A stretch of DNA of 64,000 bases, taken from Acanthochlamys bracteata. Taxonomy: Eukaryota; Streptophyta; Magnoliopsida; Pandanales; Velloziaceae. Shown piece by piece: positions 47,763-59,114 of the stretch (within the stretch, counting starts at the first letter, position 1; every line of letters begins with the position of its first letter). The notes under the pieces were generated by a model, which saw only the letters and a list, made by a program, of their open reading frames with translations, did no database searches and was not told the origin of the DNA. The DNA lies in contig CM034129.1 of NCBI GenBank assembly GCA_019914995.1, forward strand, positions 5,345,725 to 5,409,724, written 5' to 3'. A program made the translations under genes and the position numbers.

Positions 47763-48264
47763 TGGTATCCGAGCTGCCCTTCCCACCTGATCCACACTGA
47801 TGCTGAATGACTCTTCTTCTTCTCTGATTCGAATTAAACGTTCTCCTGCTGAGAATTCTGTCAATCGATCTTCTCCGTGTCCTTCCCGTTCTCAGCTTGG
47901 TTGCTCGTTCGGTCGGTAGGGGTTTGAGCAAAAACTAAAATCTCTGCTTTGCTTTGTTGAATGCTAGAAATCTTGAATCAGATTTCGAATTTCGTTTCTT
48001 CAATTCGTGGGAGTACGCAAGTCTTGTCGGCTGATTGAGCAAGCAAAGCTTGTATGTGTGCGTGGATTTGGAAGTAGTGGTTTATCGATCCATTCCTAGC
48101 ATTTTTTCTTTTCTTCAGAAATTGAAGGTGTTGATTGTTGTTGTTATTTCCATTGTTATTGCTGATTGGATTGGAGGATAATGGTAGCGTTGTTGTCCAT
48201 GTGAAGAGTTTATTGTTGCTTTTGTGTTGCTATAATTTCAGTGTTGATTGCTAGTAATAATTCA

Positions 48265-48787
48265 TAGGGGTGGTAATTGGATTTTTAGATCGGTTCTGGA
48301 TCGACCCATATAATAATCAGGTTAAAATTTATTCAATTCTAACTCGATCTATTTATTTATATGGATCAAAATTGTCAACTCTAAACCAACCTATTTATAA
48401 CCGGGTCAAATTCGGATCGACACATTTAATAATTAAAATTAATCAAAAAATTAGAAATATTAATTTTTATTAATAATATATAAGAATTATTAATTATGAT
48501 ATATTTAAAAAAAATATTAATTTTGACAAAATTTATAAATTAAATAAAAATTAGTTAAATTAAGATAAATTAATATATATATAAATTCAATTCAATTTTT
48601 TTATTATTTTTTCTAATTATTAAGTAATGTATAATATATAAATAGTTATACGGGTTAAACGGATCAATTTTGAGTCAATCCGAATTCATCCCAATCCGTT
48701 TAAAATTTTTGGATCATTTTAGGGTCGATCCGAACTCGATTGACCACATATAGTTCCCTCGGGTCGGGTCGAAATTTGCAATCCCTA
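48265..48787. mobile_element. hAT-like non-autonomous element, family TAGGGGTGG, copy E (in the copia leader)
   Basis: The 523-bp element begins TAGGGGTGGTAATTGG and the inverse of its right end is TAGGGATTGCAAATT. The flanks ATAATTCA (48257-48264) and ATAATTTA (48788-48795) match at 7 of 8. It sits between the primer-binding site and gag of the copia fossil. GATCC/GACCC-rich subterminal parts resemble copy D, but the interior differs. Confidence 0.8.
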
Positions 48788-51700
48788 ATAATTTAGATGA
48801 CTGAACATAAAGATGACTCTTTGCGCTCTATTAGTGTTCGATTCGATAGGAAGAATTATTCATATTGGAGTCATGTGATGAAAAATTTCTTGAATGGAAA
48901 GAAGATGTGCGGATATATCAATGGTGTATGCAGCAAATCTGTTGATGATAAGAGGGAAGGATTTGCTAACTAATTTGACAATTTGGAATTGAATAACTCA
49001 AAAATTATTACTTGGAATAATAATTCGATTGAACACTCTATTGGCACTCAACTAGCTAAATATGAAACTGGAAAGAAGTTTAGGAACATTTGGGAAGAAT
49101 GTATACACAATCTAATTTTGCAAAAAGGTATCAGTTGGAATTTGATTTCGACCACTCCAACAGAAGCATATGAGTACTTAAAGAGTTTTACTCTGCTATG
49201 AGTAATCATTGGGATTAGTTGGCCCTTACTGAATCACTAGAGCTTCGGTGTTTCCACCTTATATTGGTCAAAGGGAGGAGCAACTTCTAGTTCAGTTCTT
49301 AATGGCTCTTCGAGATGCTTTTGAGGGACTCGTGGAACTATTCTACACCGGCATCCTCTTTTCTTTGTTGATTCTGTAGTAAGTGAACTCTTTGATGAAG
49401 AGATTCGTTTTAAAACTCAAGTAGCAAAAGGGGTTACTCTATGCACCTAATGCATCAGTTCTCGCAGTCTCTTTCAGACCTTCTTTCCATCATCAAATGA
49501 AATTCAATGCGAATGCCAACTATAATGAGTGTAGTTACTGCAAAAACAAAGAACAGTGGAAACGCTCAATGTCCAAAATTGATTTCTAATATACCCCAGC
49601 ATAAAGATAAATCATCTTTATAACAGTGGCAGTCAAGAAGGCTTCCACAACCAAGACCTCCTAGAATGCCGCAAGCAAACACATCATCACTTGCTTCACT
49701 TACACATCCAGTTGGCGTATACTCTTCACATCCAACCACAGCTATCCTTTCCGAGCATTTTCAGAAATTCTTTATGCCACAACCTTATGCCATATCTACT
49801 TCTAGCAAAATAGTTTTGTCTAACCCATAAGGTATATCCTCATCCTTGTGGGTCTTAAACTCTGGTGCTTCCCTCATATGTGCCCTCATTTCGCATGTTT
49901 TATATCTATTTGTCCTCCTGCTACATCTGTATCTGTTGTAACTGCTGATGACACATCCATGCCCTTAGTAGGTGTTGGCTTGATCAATACACTCCGTTTA
50001 TATCTTCCAAATGTTTATTGCATTCCTAAACTGACAATGAATTTTGTTTCTATTACTCAATTATATGACTCTGGTTATTCTGTTCATTTTTTTCCACTTC
50101 TTGTCAAGTGCAGGACCTCAATCTCATAAGCTGATTAGGACAGACTGCAAGCAGAGGGAATTATATGTGTTAGATGAGTTATTGTTGGCTCCAGTATAAA
50201 TCTTTCTTTTTGTTTAAGTGCATCCTCTTCTGACTTTTATTTATGGCATTGTAAACTTGGCCATGTTTCCGCCTTTCATTTAAGATTTTTGATTTCTAAA
50301 GGTTTTTTGGGGAATCTATAATCGCATGTTGTTTTTTATTGTAGTTGCTGCAAATTGGCTAAGTTTTTTGCTTTAGCTTTTAATAGAAGTACTTCTTATT
50401 CGGTTGCACCATTTGACTTAATTCATTTTGATGTATGAGGATTTGCTCTTGTTGCTACAAAAGGAGGGTCGAGATATTATCTCTCTTTTATTGATGACTA
50501 CACTATATATTATTAGATTTACCTTATGAAACGTAGTTCTGATTTCTTAAGTGTTTATACTGCTTTTCGATCACTTGTTAAAACTATACATTCTGCTGTT
50601 ATTAAATATTTTCGTTGTGATTTGGGTGGGGTATATACATTAACTATTTTTTTTGAGTTGTTCGTTTATGATAGAACTATGCATCAATCCTTTTGTACAG
50701 ATACACTTCAATAGAATGGCATTGCTGAAAGAAAATATCGATATATTGTTGAAACAACTCGCTCTCTTTTATTATCTACCAATGTCCCTAGTGAATTTTG
50801 GAGAGAAGCTGTTCTCACGACTATTTACATGATCAATTAAATTTTATATTCCAAAACTTTAGGTTTGTCTCCATTTTAGATGTTGTATGGTTATGTTTTA
50901 AATTACTCATTTTTAAGAATATTTAGTAGCACATTTTTTGTACTTTGTCCTAGCGCAGAAAGTACTAAGTTATCATCTCGCTCTGCATTTTGTGTGTTTC
51001 TTGGTTATGATGAGGGTCAAAAAGGGGATCGTTATTTTGATTTAACAGTACAAAAATTATATATTTCTCGTTGTGTTTTTTTTCTTAAGCATATTCCTTC
51101 TTTCTCATCCCTTTAAGCCCTCACAACTTCACTAAATTCTGACTTTTTTGGCATTGATATTTTTTCTGGTGATACCAATGATAGATCCCCACCTTCTCAC
51201 AACAAAGCTCCACACTCTGATAGTCACTCTCATCTTTCGGTGCAACCATTTTCATATCATTTTTTCACGCAGAAATAAAACTGTCATAGGTGATATGGTT
51301 CTTCAAGATATCACTCGTGCTTTTTCTCCTACTATTGATGCTATATCTTCCCCTTCTGTGGTCACCCAAGTACTTTCTTAGATTGTGGATCCTCCTGCTT
51401 CTCGTTACCCCACACGCACTTATAACTCTACTCAATTACCTGACTTCTACATTTATTTTACTACCTTTACTTCCTTTGTAGCATCCATTCATCATTTTTG
51501 TGAGCCTACATCTTATTCAAAGGCAGTTTTAAATCCACTTTGGCAGCATGCTATTGCTAAGGAACTCTCTGCATTGCAAAGGACAGACACTTGAGACATA
51601 GTGTCACTCCCATCAGGTAAAAGCACTATAGAATCTCGTTCGGTTTACAAAGTCGAAAAGAAATTTGATGGGTCTATTGAGAGGTATAAAGCTAGATTGG

Positions 51701-53014
51701 TTGCAAGGGTTTTGCACATAAGCACGGTTTTGATTATGGGAAGACTTTTGCTTCCATTTTAAAGATGAATGTTCATTCCTTTATTGCAGTAGCATCCATT
51801 CATCAGTAGCATATTACTCAGATGTATGTTAATAATGTATTTTTGAATGAGGATCTTGAGTACGGAGTTTATATAGTGCCTCCTCCTAGTGTTTCTCATA
51901 AGACTAGAGAAGTGTATAAGCTCAAGAAGGCTTTATATGGACTCAAACAGGCTCCTCGATCTTAGTTTGAGAAGTTATCTACAGTTATTACTTCTCTTGG
52001 TTTTATTCTAGTGCTTATGATCTTGCTTTGTTTATTAGGTCTACGTCTACAGGTCGAATTCTTCTTTCATTATATATTGATAATATAATTATTACTGGTG
52101 ATAATATAGAAGGTATTGTAATGTTGAAGACTGAGTTAGCTCATTAGCTTGACATGAAGGATTTGAGTTATTTATGATATTTTTTAGGTATTGAGGTAGC
52201 TACATCTCCTAAGGGTTATCTTCTTTCTCAATCTAAATACGCATCGGATATACTTCAACGAGCCCTTCTTACTGATACTCAAACTGTTGATACACTTTTG
52301 TAGCTGAATGTCTGATATTCTTCCACATATGATATATCTCTATCTGATCCCACCTTATAACGGACTATTGTTGGTAGCTTGATCTATCTCACTATCACTC
52401 GTTTAGATATTGCCTATGCAGTGCATAAAATTAGTCAGTTTATTGCTTCTCTTACCATAGTTCATGAGTTTGTGGTTCTTTGCGTGCTATAGTATCTTGA
52501 GGTACTTTGTATTATAATTTATTTTTTCTGTCGACTTCTTTTATGATGCGTACTCTGATGCTGATTGTGGTGGTGATCTGTTGGTTGTAAATTGATCTGA
52601 TTTTTCCATCTTTTTGTGGTGATTCTCTCATTTTTTGAAAAAGTAAAAAGCAAGCACTAGTTTTTCGGTCTTCTATTGAAGTTTAGTATCGTGTTATGGC
52701 GTCTACCACTACTAAAATTATATGGTCGCAATGGTTGTTAGCAAGTATGAGTATTATTCTTGATACTCTCACTCCTCTTTATTGTAACAATAAGAGTGCT
52801 TATTGAGATTGCTCATAATTTAGTCTTTTATGAGCGAACTAAACACATTAAAATTGGTTGTCATCTCATACGGCATCACCTTCAGGATGGGACTATTTGG
52901 TTCCTCATTTCTTCAGATTGTAGATTTTGTACAAAATCCCTACCAATTAGTAGTTTCACTTTTTAGTTGGAAAACTCTCGATGCTTCTTGCTGCATCGTG
53001 AGTTTGAGGTGAAA

Positions 53015-53148
53015 TGTTAAAGTATTAGTTAGTAAATATATACTGTGTATAGTAACTACACAACTGTATAAATTAAATCATATATATAAGTTATTTTCTC
53101 ATAATCTAAAAGTTCAACTTTTCTAATTTTGTCTCTATTTTGCTTTCA
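53015..53148 (+). repeat. 3' LTR of the copia fossil
   Basis: A 134-bp LTR beginning TGTTAAAG and ending CTTTCA, preceded by the purine-rich TTTGAGGTGAAA. ATGGG, the likely right target duplication, follows. Confidence 0.85.
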
Positions 53149-53153
53149 ATGGG

Positions 53154-54310
53154 TATTCGTTCAAGTAGACCTTCATGTACTTTTTCTGTTATTACAAAGG
53201 ATAGGATAACATTCATACTCCCTCTCAAGGGAGTTTATAGAGAACTCTAGAATTTAAAATTTATAAAAGGACCCTCATTTTAAAATTTGTAGAAAGAGAA
53301 CATAATCAAGTTGAGTACTTAAAGGAGCACCTATAATATTTATCGCAAAACTTTCCCATAGGATTATCTTTATGATATGAGCTTATGGGATGAAATGTGT
53401 TAAAGAATCTTGGTACTAGTGTAGTAAACCAAACATTGTATCAAGAGTAAGTAATGCATATGCAAACATGTTGATGTATCATATTGTTCTTAAACACAAC
53501 AAGATTGAACTTCAATTTACTACCTTAAACATGTATTAAGATTCATCAACTTCGATTTACTCACTATATACATTAGACAAAAATTTACTTAGTCCAACAA
53601 TGTGGTCTTTTAATTTCTTGATTCCATCGTCCTTATATATGCCAATACTTTTGATGTGCATCTTATTAGATTGTAATGAATGCCATATCGCCCTAAGCTA
53701 TAGCGGATAAGGACTTTAACTTACTATTTATACTCTGTAAATGAATAATAATTGTGTATGCTTTATGTCATCGTATACTTGTTTTAGCTCCTCTCTCAAT
53801 TCTTTTTGCCTTGGTGAAGTACCGCATTGCCTTGATAAAGTATCTTATTGTCTTGACAATGTGCCTTTTTGTAAAGTCTAGAGTAACTTGAATACTTTAA
53901 ACATAGAGATATTTACTAGTATGGTGGAATGCTCCATACACTTAGAATATTATCTTTTATAAAGATATTATGTAAACACATTTTGGACTAATATTCTTTA
54001 CCGTGCAATCAACTCTCTATCGTTTATTTAAGAGGTGGAGTGTATATAAATAGAAAAGTAACGACTTCCGTTTGCAACCAATAAATAAATTTTTGTAATT
54101 TAATAAGTATTGTAATAAAGCCTTATAACCTTTGTAAGAGTTTATTTCCAACTCTATTCAAGTATTTTTTTTACTTTCTTTTTTTTAACAAATTTATACA
54201 AATTTTTTAGCTACTTTTGATAGAATTGTGGAGATAAAGACCGGCTTAATTATGAGTATGATAAGCGCAGCACGAAGCTACAAAATTTTAGACCAGTAAT
54301 ATTTAAGGTA
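53154..54310. other. Unassigned region with a TATA-like site
   Basis: No ORF with motifs. Composition is less AT-extreme than the blocks beyond 54.3 kb. GTATATAAATAG near 54040, followed by a short GC-richer stretch and a TTTGTAAGAG-type sequence, looks like a promoter, possibly of an old LTR, but no repeat ends were found. Confidence 0.3.
53806..53868. repeat. Three-unit 21-bp tandem repeat
   Basis: Three adjacent 21-mers start TTGCCTTGGTGAAG, TTGCCTTGATAAAG and TTGTCTTGACAATG, and share the spacing of TTGYCTTG. Seen directly. Confidence 0.6.
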
Positions 54311-55330
54311 CTATTTGGCTAAACTCTTTATTAATAAACTCTTTAACTCTTTCTTTTTTTAAAAAAATTAAAAAGTATAAAAAATTCCCTCAATAAAATT
54401 TTATTAATATTAAAAATAAACTTTATTTTAAAAATTTTAAAATATTTTTTATTTGGAAAACTTTTTTTATCAAAAGCACCGCCGCAATATCTCCCTTTTC
54501 ATGGAATCACTGTATTTGGAATATTATTGTATATATAGGTATTGGGAATATGTTTGTGTCCTGATGTCATGAGTTGACACATTCCACATAAAGGAAAATT
54601 TGTCTGTACCTTGTATATTCATCAAAGAAATTTTAGAGTTTGATTTTGGGCGTGTTTACCAACACCCCTAAACTCTACTTCCTTTAAATTTAAGTTTCAC
54701 ATAAATACATATAAAAATTAAAATAAATTTTTTATCAATAAAATTTTTTTTAAAATTCAAATTTTAAACTTACTAAAAATATATAATTAATATAAAATTT
54801 TATTTTTTATTAAATATTTTTTATTTTTTATTTTATTTTTTAAATTTATTTCCTAAAAACTTCACTTCATTCAAAACTTCAATTCCACCATCTAAGTAAA
54901 CACGCCTTTTGTCGAAATCAGTATTTTATCAATTGTTACTCTAAAGTAACAAGGAACTCTAAGTAACAAGAACAATGCCATTTGTAACAGAAAGCATAAA
55001 CATAAAAGCTAAATATTCTTAAGAAAGGAAAAAGTAGTATTATTAAACTATTTTATAAAAGTTAAATCCAGTAGTTTATCCACACATGAAACTTTTACTT
55101 TTCCTCAGAAGAATATTAGAGTGCTTTTATAAAAATCTTTTATAAAATAAAAAATATTATTTGGATTAGAATATTATAAATATTTATAATAATATTATAG
55201 AAATATTATTAAGTTTATACTTAGATTAATTTTTTTAAGATTTATAAATATTATAAAAACTTATTAAACAATAAAATAAAAAAATTAGAATGAAAAATTT
55301 TAGAAAAATTAACCAAAGAAGCTAGATATT
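54311..55330. repeat. Cluster of dispersed AT-rich repeats
   Basis: Three blocks (about 54311-54490, 54655-54905, 55125-55310) have the alternating A/T runs and edge words (GGTACTATTTGGCTAAAC, GTGTTTACCAACACCCC, GAGTGCTTTTATAAAAA) seen in the MITE-like family. Boundaries are approximate. Confidence 0.4.
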
Positions 55331-56844
55331 GCAAGTTAGATTAAAAAGTGAAAAAAAAAGATAGAACATGATTCTTGACGGAGTAGGTACTTTGGAAAAC
55401 AGAATAAAACACCCTGCTGACGTCTGTATTTTTATTTGTTATAGTAGCCACGTATATAAAAATTTTCAATCGCTGCTTTATGAGATTCTAAACTTTAACT
55501 AAAGTGTTTATATTTCTAATAATATGGTTTTACTTAAAAAACTTCCATTGATTCTTTGATATCATATTAGCCTTAAAAAGATATTACTTTTTTACCAAAT
55601 GCATGGAGTCATATTTGTTGCAATCTGGAATATTAAAAGTTTACACGAGAGACGGCAGACACGGAAAGATTAATGAATGCATTATTTTTATTTTGTCTCT
55701 CTTCTGCCGTGATTGCCGTCAACTGGTTTTCTCCTTCGAATTTTTATTGTGGCTCCCCTTACCCTGCTCAGAACTTGTTTATCGATCTAATAAATTTATT
55801 TTTTTACTCAATTTTAATATAATAAATAAAAATATTTTTATTTTTAAATTTTAAATTTTTAATTTAATACAAAATAAATATAAAATTTATTTTTTATCAA
55901 ATAGTTTATTTTTAATTTTATTTTTAAATTTTCTTTAAATTTATTCTAAAATAAACACGGACTTAACGAGTCATCTATTCAATTATACATTAACTATAAC
56001 TTGGTTCTATCACAACGTCAATTACTTTCTAAATATTTTAAATTTATATATATATATATATATATATATAATTTAGGGCATATTTATTTTGCTTGGAGAG
56101 AGTTACGGTACATAAGTTTTTAATTATTAAAAAATATCAATATCAGTAATAGTGAGTATTTATCTTTTGTTGTAAATGTTTTTAAAATTAAAATTATTAA
56201 TTTTAAAATATGATTGTTAGATAGAGTTTAAAATAAGTTTGTTTTTATATTAATTTTTTTATTCAAAAATTAAATGTAAAGTTGTTAATAGAAAAATTAA
56301 ATTTGAAATTTAAAGTGAATATGCTCTTAATAATTATGGCACGCTGGTCCTATAAGGATAGAAACCATTTGGTAATGCAACCTTAAATTACTTGGCTAAT
56401 AGATATTTCAAAGTATTTATAAAATAAAATTTTTTTAAAAAGTAAAATAGTTTTTAATTTTTTTTAAAGATATGCTTTTTGGTACTTTTAAATAAAACAA
56501 TAATATAAAATTTCATATAAAATTTTTATATTTATAAATTTTTAAATAAAGTTTATAAAATATCCTAAAAAGTTTGTTGGAATACTAATCACACCCTAAA
56601 ACATAGCAAAGATATAAGGCATTATAAACTCAAGTAAAACTCCGGAATACCAATCTAACTATAAACCTTTTTCTTATAAAATGTAAATAAATTATCAGTA
56701 ACCATTAAGATAATGGATTCAGAATTAATAAATTTTAGGAAAAATAGAAGTGGTTCACAATATAATTAGGAGATATTTAAAATTACTTATTATATAAAAA
56801 CTTTATATATAAAAATTTATTTGATATATAATTTTTATATTTTT
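55331..56844. other. AT-rich spacer, no gene seen
   Basis: An 83-codon ORF starting at 55603 runs through low-complexity sequence and has no family motif. A further AT-rich repeat-like block lies at about 56400-56560. Confidence 0.4.
56045..56070. repeat. (TA)n microsatellite
   Basis: Thirteen TA units in an unbroken run, seen directly. Confidence 0.9.
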
Positions 56845-57262
56845 AAAGGGAAAAAATAGGGACACTTTAATCTTTATGTAAACTCCAACGTACTCCACAA
56901 CTGTTTGTGGTCGTGGAGATTTTCAAATTCAATCTCTATCGTTGGATATGAAGAACTACAAGTCATTAATATACTGACAAAATATCATCTTGATCGGACT
57001 ACGAATAGACCTTCATCCGGTCATTTAATCAAAATGACTAAAAATAGAGATATATATTTTGTTAACTTTACTATTTGTGTCATTATTATCAAGTGATTGA
57101 ATGAATGTCTATTCGTGATACGATCGAGATGAAATTTTATCAGTATGTTAATGACTCGTAGTTCTTCATATCCAACGATAAAGATTAAATTTAAAAATCT
57201 CTACAGCCACAAACGGCCGTAGAGTGTTCATAAAGATTGGGGTGTCCCTATCTCTTTTCATG
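56845..57262. mobile_element. Foldback (long inverted repeat) MITE
   Basis: Two arms of about 175 bp are near-inverse copies. The left arm begins AAAAAATAGGGACACTTTAA and contains TCGTTGGATATGAAGAAC; the inverse of the right arm begins AAAAGAGATAGGGACACC and contains the same TCGTTGGATATGAAGAAC. A loop of about 60 bases lies near 57026-57085. A transcript across it would fold into a long hairpin. No ORF with motifs is present. The superfamily and target duplication are not determined. Confidence 0.8.
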
Positions 57263-57542
57263 TATAAAATATGGTATAAAATTATTTAAAAAAAAGAAAT
57301 TTTTAGATTAAAAAATCATAAATACTGTTAAATATCATCATAATTAGAAATAATTATAAGTTTTTGATTAACTCAAAAGGGAAAAGTTTGTCTTTATTCA
57401 GGCCGGGACGGGCTCTTCTTGCTGGTCCTTTTCAACTCCAATTACTCCATTATCCAATGACATGAAAAAGAAAAAAGAAAACATTCCACTCTTCCAAAGT
57501 TTCCAACTGTTTGGCCCGCTTCGATATTCACTGTTCCCAATT

Positions 57543-59114
57543 ATGGCTTCTCTAAAGAGTTCCGTGGGCAGCAAGAGCACTACCGCTCACCATCCCACCG
57601 CCTGCGACTCCACAGGCCTTCCGCCGACAGCTCTCCGATCCACGTGGATCAGCCGCCTCCGTCTCCGCTCTCTCCCTGACTCCTTTCCTCCACCGCCACG
57701 TGTCCGTTCCCCTGCTCCCGCAGCCACCGCTGGTTGTCCTGACCTTAGCCGGAGGAACACTGTGTCAACTGTCGAGTCTCGAATTCCTCCAGCCCCTCCT
57801 AAACCTAATCCGTTAAAGCCGTTATCTACTTCTCCTGCTAGCCGTTATCCTTTATTCTTCTCGCGCAATCCTCCCGCAGTTAATGATAACATTGGCCCGT
57901 CCACAAGGCATAACGGGTTTGGGTTTGGATTCGGCCCGTTTAGAGTTAGGAGTCTAGATTCTTTCTTTCGGGATCATGATGCTTTCTGTCAGAATCGAGC
58001 TTGTAGTGGATCCGATAAGGTTGATTATAATCACCGGCAAGTTTCGTTTCCATTCCTTCGCAGGATTGCTGGGTTACAGGGAGATGGAATTCCGCAGGAG
58101 ATCCAGTTGCAACAGAAGAATTTAGATAATGGAAGGAGTTTGGTGCGGTTATCACCACCACCGCATCTGCCGTTATCACAAATGAATTGTCGGGTTTCGG
58201 AAAGTAACCACGATGCTAAGCGTGATTTAGGGAATGGGACTAGGATCATTGAGACGGGGAATATTGTGTTGAGGGATGATGAGCTTTCTTCTTACACATT
58301 AAATAGGAGAATGATAAACAGAGAGAACATACCTGATGAAGGGCCGTCATATTGGCAATATGGTCCGCAGGAACTTGTTGATCCATGGATTAGTAGTGCT
58401 TCAGCGCAGCATGTTTTAAGAAGCAGAGGTGGGGCATTTGAGTACAACATTTGGTTTGATTTCCTTAATCATCATTTAAATGGATGCATGCATGGATGTT
58501 GTTGCAGGTCTCATGTCATAGTATGTTTTTGGGTTCTTTTCAGGTGCTTCACATGTGGAGGATGAAAATGCAGCAGTAGCATTCTGCGTAAGAGCGTCTT
58601 CCTTGATTGTCTTTCTTTAATGATATTAATACATCTAAGTTGCTTTAGTTGCTTTATTGTCTGTTCTTGGTATGCAAATGCAACTTAATGCTTGGCCATT
58701 TAGTTTCTATCATGTCAATAAATCATCTAACATCATCAGTCCATTTGTGTGTTGTGATACTGATGGCTGTTTCACTGGCTCGCTTGATTCATTCCTTTGT
58801 GAATTCCATTTTTGCTAACACTTGTACCTTCATACTGCATTGATCTACCAATCATTTTTTTATCAATTGTTCCTGCATCTCATGTCTTGCATCAGGACAC
58901 TCTTCCGCAACATTCTACGAGACAAATGGCTTCTTCCTTGAATGAACCAGAGGAGCCTTTCTCCCATTGGAACATGGGAAGGTTTAAAAGGAAGAGCAAA
59001 GCTACCTCTGTCCACCCAGATGCCAATGTAACTAGTATTTCTGGTAGGAAAAGACATTCAAATTTGAACAATTGGGTTTTCATAAAAAGCAGGAAACTTA
59101 GAAATGTTGATTAG
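57543..59114 (+). CDS. Uncharacterised basic, Ser/Pro/Arg-rich protein, three exons
   Basis: Exons 57543-58428, 58544-58587 and 58896-59114 have matching phases and clean GT-AG borders, giving 382 residues to a TAG. The start is the ATG giving MASLKSSVGS; an upstream in-frame ATG at 57462 would add 27 residues. The N-terminal third is low-complexity, with Pro, Ser and Arg clusters (PPPPRVRSPAPAAT, PPAPPKPNPLKPL) and a Gly-Phe stretch (GFGFGFGPFRVRS). The exon 3 part holds basic clusters (GRFKRKSKATS, SGRKRHSN) that could be nuclear localisation signals. I see no signal peptide, membrane segment or known domain. I do not recognise the family; the GC-rich coding start and codon-like structure against an AT-rich background support a real gene. 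Confidence 0.7.

Larger units (their letters stand above)
46771..53148 (+). mobile_element. Ty1/copia retrotransposon fossil with both LTRs, two nested hAT-like insertions
   Basis: An old Ty1/copia element. The 5' LTR is split by an insertion (46771-46778, resuming 47635-47762); a primer-binding site of initiator tRNA-Met type follows directly (47763-47774); gag starts near 48.8 kb; protease region near 49.85 kb; integrase about 50.2-51.1 kb; reverse transcriptase about 51.6-52.4 kb; RNase H about 52.6-52.9 kb; a purine-rich tract precedes the 3' LTR (53015-53148). Flanks ATGAG (46766-46770) and ATGGG (53149-53153) match at 4 of 5. The domain order is that of copia. It is broken in many places, well over ten. 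The LTRs differ at about a fifth of positions by eye, pointing to an age of several million years or more. Confidence 0.85.
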
